NCBI GenBank assembly: GCA_903863015.1
Contig: CAIPAI010000032.1
Location: 20,690 to 84,689, forward strand
Reading direction: 5' to 3'
Source: an uncultured Actinomycetes bacterium
GTDB taxonomy: Bacteria; Actinomycetota; Actinomycetes; Nanopelagicales; Nanopelagicaceae
DNA: 64,000 nt
The notes under the pieces were generated by a model that saw only the letters and a list, made by a program, of their open reading frames with translations, ran no database searches and was not told the origin of the DNA. A program made the position numbers and the translations under genes. Positions 1-8,383 of this stretch are shown one piece after another. Position 1 is the first letter of the stretch; each line of letters begins with the position of its first letter.

Positions 1-48
1 GGCGGCGGCAACGAGGTCGAGAATATGTGAGACGAAAGTACTGATCAT
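1..48 (-). CDS. 5' end of an unidentified gene (partial)
   Basis: An ATG on the minus strand at 48 opens a 16-codon frame that runs off the left edge without a stop. The peptide begins MISTFVSHILDLVAAA, a hydrophobic start that would suit a membrane protein such as the DedA family, but 16 residues are too few to assign it. A TAAGAT hexamer (minus strand, 63-58) sits nine bases before the ATG, so the gene could be leaderless and divergent from the DoxX-like gene. The reading is open but short. Confidence 0.35.
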   Translation of the reverse strand, partial: MISTFVSHILDLVAAA

Positions 49-89
49 GGCGTGTCTATCTTAGGGGTGCACCGAGGAACGTGCCTGTG

Positions 90-458
90 ATGCCGTACGG
101 TGTTCACATGTCCTCTCACACTATTCATCTCATCCTCGCCCTGATTCTCTGCTTGATGTTCTTGCTCTCTGGCCTCATGAAGGCCAGCGGCAACGAGAAG
201 GGACTCGCAGGCACTCGCGCGGTGAACGTCCCCGACGGTCTTGGTCGATTTACTGGAGCACTTGAGGCGCTCGGCGCGCTCGGCATCCTTATTGGTTTCA
301 AGCTCACGCTCTTCGCATGGCTTGGATTCGTCGGGCTCTGGCTGATTATGGCAGGGGCTATCTTCTTCCACTTCCGCGCCAAAGACACTAAAGGGGCCAT
401 ACCCGCATTCGTCGTACTGGTGCTCCTCTCTGTCGCGATCATCACCATCAACGCGTAG
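90..458 (+). CDS. DoxX-like small membrane protein
   Basis: A protein of about 122 residues, mostly four hydrophobic stretches, with the family hallmark near the N-terminus: a first helix ending in SGLMKASG, then a soluble turn and three more helices. DoxX-like proteins are small inner-membrane proteins, often linked to redox or thiosulfate metabolism; the role here is unknown. The frame is open from GTG 81. A GAGG at 74-77 is 9 bases from GTG 87 and 12 from ATG 90, so the start is one of these; ATG 108 would still leave the first helix whole. The next gene starts six bases after the stop, suggesting cotranscription. Confidence 0.7.
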   Translation: MPYGVHMSSHTIHLILALILCLMFLLSGLMKASGNEKGLAGTRAVNVPDGLGRFTGALEALGALGILIGFKLTLFAWLGFVGLWLIMAGAIFFHFRAKDTKGAIPAFVVLVLLSVAIITINA

Positions 459-464
459 CGCACA

Positions 465-1223
465 ATGGCGAGTTCCGCAGGCGCGTTGGCGCTGGTCGGA
501 TCTGGTGAGTATCTAGCGGAATCTTTCGATTTCGAACGATCTCTTGTCTTATCTGGTCAACGTCTTCGCGGGGATCTTGCAAAGTATTACGTGCAGATCC
601 CAACGGCTGCTGGACACGAAAGTGCGCAGCGACGCGATTATTGGCGCAACCTTGGTGCCAGCGCCGCGTCGAGAATCGGGATCGAGCAAAAGTATTTAGC
701 AGTACAAAATCGCGAAGATGCGCTTCACGTGGATGACGCATCGTTGGATGCGGTGGAAAATGCGGCGTTGATTTACTTCTCCGGAGGGGATCCCTATCTC
801 TTGGCAGAAGCCATGGAGGGGACGGCGCTCTGGAAAGCCATTGTGCGTGCCTATTTAAATGGCGCCTCATTGGCGGGGTGTAGCGCGGGAGCGATGGCTT
901 TCTGCTCGCATCTCGTGGAGTTTCGTTCGTTGGGGCGCCACTCTCGTCCTGGTCTCGGATTAATTGGTGACCTTCAAGTCATTCCGCACTTTGATCGGAT
1001 GCATGGTGCCTCGCGAGTTCGTTCGCTCTCTGGAAAGCCATGGTGGGAGGTGCCCACGTTAGGAATAGATGAGATGACGGCGGTGGTCTGGGAGGGCGGG
1101 GTCTGGCAGGTCTCGGGTCGCGGCGCCGCCTACCTCTTTGGAGATCCGCACGAAGAGCGGGTGGTGGCCCACGCCGGGGAGGCGCTCGAGCTACCTGCGC
1201 CCGTGGGCTCGCACGGGGGTTAA
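465..1223 (+). CDS. Peptidase S51 family protein (cyanophycinase/dipeptidase E-like)
   Basis: A 252-residue protein with the S51 signatures: FSGGDP at about 105-110 and the nucleophile elbow GCSAGAM, with Ser140 as the predicted catalytic serine. The family includes dipeptidase E (Asp-X dipeptides) and cyanophycinase, so this is probably a cytoplasmic serine peptidase or hydrolase; its substrate cannot be told. There is no signal peptide. It follows the DoxX-like gene by six bases and ends 70 bases before hrcA, with the hrcA promoter lying in that gap. Confidence 0.75.
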   Translation: MASSAGALALVGSGEYLAESFDFERSLVLSGQRLRGDLAKYYVQIPTAAGHESAQRRDYWRNLGASAASRIGIEQKYLAVQNREDALHVDDASLDAVENAALIYFSGGDPYLLAEAMEGTALWKAIVRAYLNGASLAGCSAGAMAFCSHLVEFRSLGRHSRPGLGLIGDLQVIPHFDRMHGASRVRSLSGKPWWEVPTLGIDEMTAVVWEGGVWQVSGRGAAYLFGDPHEERVVAHAGEALELPAPVGSHGG

Positions 1224-1231
1224 CTTCCACC

Positions 1232-1263
1232 TAGAATTGGCACTCACATACGGACAGTGCCAA
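1232..1263 (+). promoter_or_regulatory. -10 box and CIRCE-like HrcA operator upstream of hrcA
   Basis: A -10 hexamer TAGAAT (1232-1237) runs straight into TTGGCACTC (1237-1245), a 9-base spacer, and CAGTGCCAA (1255-1263). This is the CIRCE design (TTAGCACTC-N9-GAGTGCTAA) with arms complementary at eight of nine positions. It would cover the transcription start, so HrcA would repress its own hrcA-dnaJ operon. The element is seen directly; regulation by HrcA follows from family knowledge. Confidence 0.85.
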
Positions 1264-1292
1264 GAGTGGGCGCGTGAGAGAGCGGAGGTGCC

Positions 1293-2306
1293 ATGAGTAG
1301 AAAGCTCGAGGTCCTTCGCGCCATTGTGGAAGATTACGTCGCCACCGAAGAGCCCGTGGGCTCTAAGTCCCTCGCCGAACGTCATGCGCTGGGAGTTTCG
1401 CCGGCCACTATCCGCAATGACATGGCGCTCTTGGAAGAAGAAGGTTTCATTACGCAACCTCATACCAGCGCGGGCCGAGTGCCTACCGACAAGGGGTATC
1501 GACTCTTCGTAGATCGCCTTGCAGGTGTGAAACCTCTTTCGGGTGCCGAGCGACGCGCCATCGAATCATTCCTTGAAGGCGCAGTTGATCTCGACGATGT
1601 CATCGGTCGCACTGTTCGCTTGCTCTCGCAGATCACTCGCCAAGTCGCGGTGGTGCAATACCCTTCGCTTACTCGCTCGACAGTGCGTCATATTGAATTA
1701 GTTAATCTCGGTACGCGTCGAGTCATGATCGTGCTCATTACTGATACTGGTCGCGTTGAGCAACGAATTCTTGATGCGAAAGAAGAAGTCTCCGACATCT
1801 TGCTTGGCGAATTGCGCGCCCGAGTGAATGCGCTCTGTGTAGGGAAACGACTCAACGAACTTCCTGATCTGTTGATTTCGGTTGCGCCGCGAGCTGACAA
1901 AGAAGAGCAGGTTCTCTCCAGTGTTGTGGTTTCCACCATTCTTGAAATGGCAATCGAACAGAGTGAAGAACGGATTGTGCTTTCGGGAACGGCAAACCTG
2001 GCACGACTCGGAACGGATTTCACGCATTCAGTGCGCCCAGTGCTCGAAGCGCTCGAAGAGCAAGTAGTGCTCCTTCGACTTCTTGGAGACGCGGCCGAGA
2101 GCATGACGGTACGCATTGGACACGAACACGAATTACATAGTTTGCAAGGGACATCGCTTGTCGCAACCGGGTACGGTCGCGCGGGCGAACCAGTAGGAAC
2201 GATGGGAATCCTTGGACCAACGCGCATGGATTACCCGGGCAGCATTGCATCTGTCCGAGCAGTAGCGCAGTACGTGGGACATTTCTTGACGGAAAGTGGT
2301 TCATAG
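1293..2306 (+). CDS. hrcA: Heat-inducible transcription repressor HrcA
   Basis: A 337-residue HrcA: an N-terminal winged helix (about 1-75; [15 protein letters not shown] recognition region and the TSAGRVPT loop) followed by the GAF-like dimerisation domain. HrcA binds CIRCE elements and represses heat-shock genes until unfolded protein titrates GroEL away. The ATG has a strong GGAGG nine bases upstream and lies behind a CIRCE-like palindrome. dnaJ starts right after its stop codon, the usual actinobacterial hrcA-dnaJ pair. Confidence 0.96.
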   Translation: MSRKLEVLRAIVEDYVATEEPVGSKSLAERHALGVSPATIRNDMALLEEEGFITQPHTSAGRVPTDKGYRLFVDRLAGVKPLSGAERRAIESFLEGAVDLDDVIGRTVRLLSQITRQVAVVQYPSLTRSTVRHIELVNLGTRRVMIVLITDTGRVEQRILDAKEEVSDILLGELRARVNALCVGKRLNELPDLLISVAPRADKEEQVLSSVVVSTILEMAIEQSEERIVLSGTANLARLGTDFTHSVRPVLEALEEQVVLLRLLGDAAESMTVRIGHEHELHSLQGTSLVATGYGRAGEPVGTMGILGPTRMDYPGSIASVRAVAQYVGHFLTESGS

Positions 2307-2307
2307 A

Positions 2308-3405
2308 GTGGCCGATCATTACGTAACGCTGGGTGTCGCACGCGAGGCCAGCGCAGATGAGATCAAGCGCGCATATCGCAAGTTGGCGCGAGAGTTGCAT
2401 CCGGATGTGAATCCAGATCCCACGACGCACGACAAATTTAAAGAAGTCACCGAAGCCTATGAAACTTTGAGCGACCCACAGAAGCGCCAGAACTACGACA
2501 TGGGTGGCGGGAGCAGCTTTGGCGGCGGAGGTTTTGGTTTCGGCGATGTGATGGATGCTTTCTTCGGTGGCGGTGGTTCCCGTGGACCTAAGCCGCGAGT
2601 GCGTCGAGGACAAGATGCGCTCATCCGTGTTGAGATCGATCTCCACGATGCAGTCTTTGGTGTTGATCACGAACTGCATGTAGATACCGCCGTGGGTTGT
2701 GAAAAATGCGATGCCACCGGCTGTAAACCAGGAACCTCCACCAAGATCTGCGATATTTGTCGTGGGCGCGGTGAAGTTCAGCAAGTGGTGAAATCTTTCC
2801 TCGGACAAGTGATGACGAGTCGGCCATGCAACTCTTGCCAAGGCCATGGAAGCACCATCATTTCTCCTTGCGTCGAGTGTGCCGGAGATGGACGTGTGCG
2901 ATCACGTCGCACGATCGAGATTCATATTCCAGCAGGTGTAGAGACCGGATCGCGATTGCGTCTTGATGGTCGGGGCGAAGTGGGTCCAGGCGGTGGGCCG
3001 GCTGGTGATCTCTATGTAGAAATGGTGGTTATCCCGCATCCGTCAATTGTGCGAGAGGGAGAAAACCTCCACCTGCCAATTTCAATTCCCATGACAGCGG
3101 CCGCGCTCGGTGCCACTGTCGAGGTTGAGACCCTTGACGGCATGGAAGAGGTTGATATCAAGCCTGGAATTCAAAGCGGAGAACAGATTATTTTGCGCGG
3201 GCTAGGTGTGGGTCGCTTGCGCCATCATGGGCGTGGCGACTTCGTTGTTCACGTAGAAGTTCTTACGCCTAGCAAGCTCGATGCTGAGCAAATTGAATTG
3301 CTCAGAAATCTTGCCCAAAAGCGCGATGAGGTTATGCCGGCAGGTGAGCACGAGCCGCTTGAAAGTGGGTTCATGTCGAAGATCAAGGATGCGTTTACCC
3401 GCTAA
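2308..3405 (+). CDS. dnaJ: Chaperone protein DnaJ
   Basis: A DnaJ of about 365 residues: J domain with the HPD tripeptide (LHPDVNPD), a glycine-rich linker, a zinc-finger region with four CxxC pairs (CEKC, CDIC, CNSC, CVEC) and the C-terminal substrate-binding domain. It is a co-chaperone that stimulates DnaK ATPase and binds unfolded protein. GTG 2308, one base after the hrcA stop, is chosen because the J domain begins there and GGAAAG lies upstream; the frame is also open from GTG 2296. No dnaK or grpE is in the window, so this is the hrcA-linked DnaJ copy. Confidence 0.95.
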   Translation: MADHYVTLGVAREASADEIKRAYRKLARELHPDVNPDPTTHDKFKEVTEAYETLSDPQKRQNYDMGGGSSFGGGGFGFGDVMDAFFGGGGSRGPKPRVRRGQDALIRVEIDLHDAVFGVDHELHVDTAVGCEKCDATGCKPGTSTKICDICRGRGEVQQVVKSFLGQVMTSRPCNSCQGHGSTIISPCVECAGDGRVRSRRTIEIHIPAGVETGSRLRLDGRGEVGPGGGPAGDLYVEMVVIPHPSIVREGENLHLPISIPMTAAALGATVEVETLDGMEEVDIKPGIQSGEQIILRGLGVGRLRHHGRGDFVVHVEVLTPSKLDAEQIELLRNLAQKRDEVMPAGEHEPLESGFMSKIKDAFTR

Positions 3406-4136
3406 TGCTCTCCCTCTTCTTTGCTGACTCGGTAACGCAAGAGGTAGTCACGCTCGTTCCGAGTGAATCACGCCACGCTGAAAAGGTGTTGCGTATCGCC
3501 GTGGGTGAAGAGATCCGCGTAGCCGATCAACGCGGTGCGTGGGTCGAAGGTCCGGTCGACTCGCTCTCGCCGGTCAGCGTGCGGGTCGTGCGTCGCGGAG
3601 AAGATTTGCATACTGGAATTTCAGTTCTTCAAGCAATCACAAAAGGCGATGCGGCAACTGATGCCGTGGCACTACTTACAGAGGTGGGCGCCGAGGAAAT
3701 TATTCCGTGGAATGCTCATCACTCTATTGCTCGATGGGATGGCGAAAAGATCGCCAAAGCGAGAGATAAGTGGCAAGTTGTCGCAGAGGAATCAGCGAAG
3801 CAATCCCGTCGCGCGTTAGTTCCTCGCATCGGCGAAATGGTGTCATCAAAAGAATTACCGGAACTTATTTCGCGATTTATTGCCGTGGTAGTGCTGCACG
3901 AGAGCGCGCGTGTTGGAATCGATCACATTGATCTACCTAGCGAGGGCGAAGTGCTGATAGTTGTGGGGCCAGAAGGAGGCATCTCGGATGCCGAAATCGC
4001 GACCCTCGCAGAAAGTGCGCAGATAGTTCATCTCGGGCCACATGTCTTGCGATCCAAGAACGCAGGAGCGATCGCTGCTGCACTCATCTTGCAACGACGC
4101 AATTGGTATTCCAGTGCTAAGAATTTAGAGGAGTAG
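3405..4136 (+). CDS. rsmE: 16S rRNA m3U1498 methyltransferase RsmE
   Basis: A 243-residue SPOUT-class methyltransferase. The N-terminal PUA-like domain is followed by the trefoil-knot SAM site with VVGPEGGISDAEI and a later LRSKNAGAIAA segment (the family more often has an ETA-type ending here). It methylates U1498 of 16S rRNA. The ATG overlaps the dnaJ stop by one base (TAATG), implying translational coupling; the hrcA-dnaJ-rsmE order is common in actinobacteria. Confidence 0.92.
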   Translation: MLSLFFADSVTQEVVTLVPSESRHAEKVLRIAVGEEIRVADQRGAWVEGPVDSLSPVSVRVVRRGEDLHTGISVLQAITKGDAATDAVALLTEVGAEEIIPWNAHHSIARWDGEKIAKARDKWQVVAEESAKQSRRALVPRIGEMVSSKELPELISRFIAVVVLHESARVGIDHIDLPSEGEVLIVVGPEGGISDAEIATLAESAQIVHLGPHVLRSKNAGAIAAALILQRRNWYSSAKNLEE

Positions 4137-4138
4137 AG

Positions 4139-4471
4139 ATGGAAAGAAATTGCCTCTTCTGCAAGATTGTCGCGGGCGAGATTCCGGCAAAAATTGTGGC
4201 AAGTAACGAATTGGCGATCGCATTCAACGACATCTCCCCAGTAGCGCCCACACACCTGCTGGTCATCCCCAAAGCTCACTACGAAAACGTCTCGGAATTG
4301 ACCAGGGAAGATGGCGCCTCACTCCTAGCGCTGCTCTCCCTGGCCGGAGAGGTGGCCGCCGGAGTGGACTTTCGACTGGTCTTCAACTCGGGTGCAGGGG
4401 TCGGGCAGAGCGTCTTTCACGCTCACGGGCATCTCCTTGCTGGGCGAGATTTCGCCTGGCCACCCGGCTAA
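4139..4471 (+). CDS. HIT family protein (HinT-like)
   Basis: A 110-residue histidine-triad protein. CLFCKIVAGEIPAKIV is the typical N-terminus and HAHGHLL near the C-terminus is the catalytic triad motif. HIT proteins hydrolyse nucleoside phosphoramidates and adenylates such as aminoacyl-AMP. The Cys-x-x-Cys near the start may help bind zinc. It starts three bases after rsmE and ends six bases before phoH, so it belongs to the same operon. Confidence 0.92.
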   Translation: MERNCLFCKIVAGEIPAKIVASNELAIAFNDISPVAPTHLLVIPKAHYENVSELTREDGASLLALLSLAGEVAAGVDFRLVFNSGAGVGQSVFHAHGHLLAGRDFAWPPG

Positions 4472-4476
4472 GTAAG

Positions 4477-5472
4477 ATGGCATCAATGGATTCTCGAACT
4501 TCTACGCTCCGCATCCCTGCCAGTCTGCCCTCGGTCGCGCTGCTGGGTGCAGGTGACTCTTTCCTGAAGGTCATCGAGCACGCTTTCCCGACCATTGAGT
4601 TCTTGGTCCGGGGTAATCAGATGATGCTTACCGGTGACTCTCCCGAGCTCGCGATGGCTGAGAGACTTATCTCCGAGCTGGTCATGATCATTCGTTCTGG
4701 TCAACCACTCTCTGATGAAGCGGTGGCTCGTTCCATCAAGATGCTGCGCGATGAGCCTCACGAAAAGCCCGCTGAAGTACTCTCGCTCAATATTCTTTCA
4801 AACCGTGGGAAAACAATTCGACCCAAGACTCTCAATCAGAAGCATTACGTGGATGCCATCGATAAGAACACGATCGTCTTTGGTATTGGGCCTGCTGGTA
4901 CCGGTAAGACTTACCTTGCCGTAGCGAAAGCCGTTCAGGCGCTGCAAGCAAAACAAGTTTCCCGAATCATTCTTACTCGCCCGGCGGTTGAAGCCGGGGA
5001 GCGCCTGGGTTTCTTGCCGGGAACACTTTACGAGAAGATCGATCCATATCTACGTCCGCTCTACGACGCACTTCACGACATGATCGAGCCCGAATCTATT
5101 CCTAAGTTAATGCAGTCCGGTGTTATTGAAGTAGCGCCGCTTGCTTACATGCGCGGTCGCACACTGAATGACGCATTCATTATTCTTGATGAAGCGCAGA
5201 ACACCACGCCCGAGCAGATGAAGATGTTTCTTACGCGCCTGGGCTTTGGTTCCAAGATTGTCGTTACTGGAGACGTCACTCAAGTTGATCTTCCGCATGG
5301 AAATCAATCGGGCCTGCGCGTGGTTACCGAGATTCTTGATGGTGTCGAAGATGTTGCATTCATGTCGCTCACCTCGGCAGACGTTGTGCGCCATAAGTTA
5401 GTGGGCGACATCGTCGATGCGTACAGTCGCTGGGATGCCACCCATGCCTCACCTAGGCGAGTGGATCGTTGA
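4477..5472 (+). CDS. phoH: PhoH-like ATPase
   Basis: A 331-residue PhoH/YbeZ-type P-loop protein with Walker A GPAGTGKTYLA, a Walker B region FIILDEAQNT and the conserved LTRPAVEAGE segment. PhoH proteins are ATPases thought to act in RNA metabolism and are nearly always encoded beside ybeY, as here. The first 110 residues carry the KH-like N-terminal extension seen in actinobacteria. Its stop overlaps the TTG start of ybeY by four bases. Confidence 0.93.
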   Translation: MASMDSRTSTLRIPASLPSVALLGAGDSFLKVIEHAFPTIEFLVRGNQMMLTGDSPELAMAERLISELVMIIRSGQPLSDEAVARSIKMLRDEPHEKPAEVLSLNILSNRGKTIRPKTLNQKHYVDAIDKNTIVFGIGPAGTGKTYLAVAKAVQALQAKQVSRIILTRPAVEAGERLGFLPGTLYEKIDPYLRPLYDALHDMIEPESIPKLMQSGVIEVAPLAYMRGRTLNDAFIILDEAQNTTPEQMKMFLTRLGFGSKIVVTGDVTQVDLPHGNQSGLRVVTEILDGVEDVAFMSLTSADVVRHKLVGDIVDAYSRWDATHASPRRVDR

Positions 5473-5924
5473 ATATAGATCTGGCAAACGAGTCGGAGTT
5501 CGAGATTGACGCAGATCGTCTCTCCGACCTCTTTAATTTCTTGATCTTGGCCCTTGGCATACACCCAAACGCCGAGTTATCCGTGGTTTTTGTCGACGAG
5601 GAGCAGATGACGAAACTCCATGTTCAATGGATGGACGAGCCAGGTGCAACAGATGTGCTCTCCTTTCCCATGGATGAAGTCTCTCCACATACGTTCTCTG
5701 GCAACGTTGACGACGAAGCGCCGATCTTGGGTGACCTGGTGCTCTGCCCTGCTTTTGCACAGCGGCAAGCAGAGCAAGCCGGTCAGAACCTAGAGCAAGA
5801 ACTTGAATTGCTCTCGACTCATGGCATCTTGCACCTCCTTGGCTATGACCATGCTGAGGAAGACGAAGAAGTCACCATGTTCGCTTTACAGAATGCCTTG
5901 CTCGCAGAGTGGCGGGCGCTCTAA
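5469..5924 (+). CDS. ybeY: Endoribonuclease YbeY
   Basis: A 151-residue YbeY with the zinc-binding motif HGILHLLGYDH near the C-terminus. YbeY is a metalloprotein needed for 16S rRNA 3'-end maturation and late ribosome quality control. The start is TTG 5469, overlapping the phoH stop (TTGA); no ATG would keep the full N-terminal domain. It ends by overlapping the next gene in TAATG. Confidence 0.93.
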   Translation: MNIDLANESEFEIDADRLSDLFNFLILALGIHPNAELSVVFVDEEQMTKLHVQWMDEPGATDVLSFPMDEVSPHTFSGNVDDEAPILGDLVLCPAFAQRQAEQAGQNLEQELELLSTHGILHLLGYDHAEEDEEVTMFALQNALLAEWRAL

Positions 5925-7213
5925 TGAATCCGATCCAAGTAGTACTGGCGCTGCTCTTTGTAGTTTTCGCCGGATTTTTGGCCGGTACCGAAGCGGCCCT
6001 TACCTCAATCTCGCGCTATCGCGTTGATGAGATGGTCGACGCAAAGCAACGCGGTGCCGTCACCGTTAAGCGAGTCTTGGCAGATGCTCCGCGATACCTC
6101 AATGTGATTCTCTTCGTGCGCAAAGCATGCGAGCTCACTGCCACGCTTCTGGTCGCTCTCATTTTCTTGGATCATATTGTGAGCCAAACAGTTGCCTTGG
6201 CTTACACCGTGGGTCTCATGCTCGTAGTGCTTTACGTCTTGGTGGGCGTCGGACCGCGAACGCTAGGAAAGCAACGTCCTGAGAGTTGGGTACGTCCCGG
6301 AGCTAGTGCTGCGGTAGCGCTGGCCTTCATTCTGGGTCCGGTCACGCGCATCCTTATTGGCATCGGTAACGCCATCACCCCCGGAAAAGGATTCCGCGAA
6401 GGTCCCTTTGCTTCCGCTGAAGAACTTAAAGATCTAGTCGATCAGGCGCGCGAACGTGGGCTCGTGGAAGAAGACGAGCACGAAATGATCCATTCAGTTT
6501 TTGAATTGGGCGAAACATTTGTACGTGAACTCATGGTTCCGCGGACTGAAGTGGTGTGGATCGAGAGCGATCGAAATGTGCGCCAAGCGCTCTCACTCGC
6601 GCTCCGTTCAGGATTCTCGCGCATCCCTGTTATTGGCGAGAGCGTCGATGACATTGTTGGCATCGTTTATCTCAAGGATCTAGCAAAGCGCGCGCAAGCC
6701 GATCAACAGAACGGTTCTCAAGTTCCGGTAAGCGAAGCCATGCGACCAGCTACCTTCGTTCCTGAGAGCAAAGCGGCTGATGAGCTTCTCCGAGAGATGC
6801 AGAGCCAACAGATCCATATGGTGGTAGTTATCGATGAGTACGGCGGCACTGCTGGATTGATCACCATCGAAGATATTCTTGAAGAGATCGTGGGCGAGAT
6901 CGAAGATGAGTACGACACTGACGATTCCGCTGTTGAATGGTTGGGCGAAAATAAGGCTCGAGTCTTTGCTCGAGTTCATCTAGAAGATTTGGCAAGCGAG
7001 TTCGATGTGGAATTCACTGACGAACAACTTTCGGATGTTGATTCTGTCGGGGGATACATGGCCAAAGAGCTGGGTCGAGTACCGCTACCCGGAAGCCACG
7101 TTGAAGTCGGTGGCCTTCGTTTTACCGCAGAGCGGCCGATCGGACGACGCAAGCGCCTTGGTACTGTGTTGGTTGAACGACTGATCAGTGAAGAAGGTGA
7201 AGAGAATGAGTGA
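5924..7213 (+). CDS. CNNM/CorC-type membrane protein with CBS domains (hemolysin C family)
   Basis: About 429 residues. The N-terminal DUF21/CNNM membrane domain (about 1-150, three or four helices beginning [19 protein letters not shown]) is followed by two CBS motifs ([12 protein letters not shown] and [16 protein letters not shown]) and a C-terminal CorC_HlyC domain. Relatives take part in magnesium or cobalt efflux. The start is ATG 5924, coupled to the ybeY stop. This gene sits between ybeY and era in many actinobacteria. It is often named hemolysin, but there is no sign of haemolytic function. Confidence 0.9.
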   Translation: MNPIQVVLALLFVVFAGFLAGTEAALTSISRYRVDEMVDAKQRGAVTVKRVLADAPRYLNVILFVRKACELTATLLVALIFLDHIVSQTVALAYTVGLMLVVLYVLVGVGPRTLGKQRPESWVRPGASAAVALAFILGPVTRILIGIGNAITPGKGFREGPFASAEELKDLVDQARERGLVEEDEHEMIHSVFELGETFVRELMVPRTEVVWIESDRNVRQALSLALRSGFSRIPVIGESVDDIVGIVYLKDLAKRAQADQQNGSQVPVSEAMRPATFVPESKAADELLREMQSQQIHMVVVIDEYGGTAGLITIEDILEEIVGEIEDEYDTDDSAVEWLGENKARVFARVHLEDLASEFDVEFTDEQLSDVDSVGGYMAKELGRVPLPGSHVEVGGLRFTAERPIGRRKRLGTVLVERLISEEGEENE

Positions 7214-7484
7214 GAACGAGAAGCTTCGTACTCTGGCAAGGAGCACGGCTGTACGCCTTGAACGAAATCAGGGCGCTGCTGTTCGTGATCTCACCGGCCG
7301 TACATATGCGGCCACCAATGTCGTTCTTCCTTCACTCACTTTAGACGCCCTCGAGGCCACGCTCGCGGCGGCCATTTCGAGTGGCGCAACTGGAATCGAA
7401 GCGTTCTCTATCTGGGGAGAGCCGGCCTCTGCCCGTGCGTTGACTGCGATGAATGAATTTGCGCCCCAAGCCGAGCAAGTGTGA
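7206..7484 (+). CDS. Cytidine deaminase-like protein without zinc ligands
   Basis: A 92-residue protein resembling the N-terminal part of cytidine deaminases (a TYAATNVV-like strand followed by an ALEATLAAAISSGATGIEAF helix). It contains no cysteine and no histidine, so it cannot bind the catalytic zinc (HAE/PCxxC motifs absent) and is not an active deaminase of the usual type. It starts at ATG 7206 with GAAGG upstream, overlaps the CorC-like gene by eight bases and overlaps era by four (GTGA). A short cdd-like gene before era is a recurring actinobacterial arrangement; the function is unknown. Confidence 0.7.
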   Translation: MSENEKLRTLARSTAVRLERNQGAAVRDLTGRTYAATNVVLPSLTLDALEATLAAAISSGATGIEAFSIWGEPASARALTAMNEFAPQAEQV

Positions 7485-8383
7485 AGCGCTCCGGGTTTGT
7501 TGCGATAGTTGGAAGACCCAACACTGGGAAGTCCACCCTTACTAATGCACTTGTGGGCACCAAGGTGGCGATTACCTCATCCAAGCCACAGACTACGCGT
7601 CACACGATTCGCGGCATTGTAAATACTGAAGATTCACAAATTATTCTCGTTGATACCCCGGGCATACATCGTCCGCGCACACTCTTGGGCGAGCGCCTCA
7701 ATGAACTCGTGCGCGCTGCATACGCCGACGTTGAAGTTATTGCCATGTGTTTACCAGCGAACGAAGAGTGCGGCACGGGAGATCAATTTATTTGTCATGA
7801 ACTCTCCGCTGCCTATAAAACCAAACGCATTGCTTTGCTGACAAAGATCGACACCATTCCTAAGGCGGAGCTGCCAGGCAAGCTTATTGAAGTTGCGGAA
7901 TTGGCGAAGAAGTCAGGGTTCGAATGGGACGAAATTGTTCCCGTATCGGCGCTCACCGGTGAGCAATTAGCAGTAGTTATTGACGTGCTCTCGGGCGCCT
8001 TGCCTGAAGGTGGGATGCTCTACCTCGACGGTGAAGTCACCGACGAACCACAAGACATTATGGTGGCTGAGTTAATTCGTGAGGCGGCCCTTGAGGGCGT
8101 CCGTGATGAATTGCCACACTCCATCGCTGTCATGGTGGAGGAGATCGTTCCAAGAACGTCCGGAAAGAAGATCACCGACGTCCGCGCCTTCATTTATGTA
8201 GAGCGTCCGAGTCAGAAGTCGATCGTGATTGGCACGGGCGGGGCTCGCCTTAAAGACGTAGGCACTCGAGCTCGCCATGCGATCGAGGCATATTTAGGAA
8301 CACCGATTTTCCTTGACTTACACGTCAAGGTTGCTAAAGAGTGGCAGAGCGATCCTAAGGCGCTTAACCGATTGGGTTGGTGA
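7481..8383 (+). CDS. era: GTPase Era
   Basis: A 300-residue Era: G1 GRPNTGKS, G3 DTPG, a G4 of TKID (the usual first residue is Asn) and G5 SAL, then a KH domain with the VIGTGGARLKDVG loop. Era binds the 3' end of 16S rRNA and helps assemble 30S subunits. The start is GTG 7481, overlapping the preceding stop. It is coupled to glnE by TGATG. Confidence 0.95.
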   Translation: MKRSGFVAIVGRPNTGKSTLTNALVGTKVAITSSKPQTTRHTIRGIVNTEDSQIILVDTPGIHRPRTLLGERLNELVRAAYADVEVIAMCLPANEECGTGDQFICHELSAAYKTKRIALLTKIDTIPKAELPGKLIEVAELAKKSGFEWDEIVPVSALTGEQLAVVIDVLSGALPEGGMLYLDGEVTDEPQDIMVAELIREAALEGVRDELPHSIAVMVEEIVPRTSGKKITDVRAFIYVERPSQKSIVIGTGGARLKDVGTRARHAIEAYLGTPIFLDLHVKVAKEWQSDPKALNRLGW

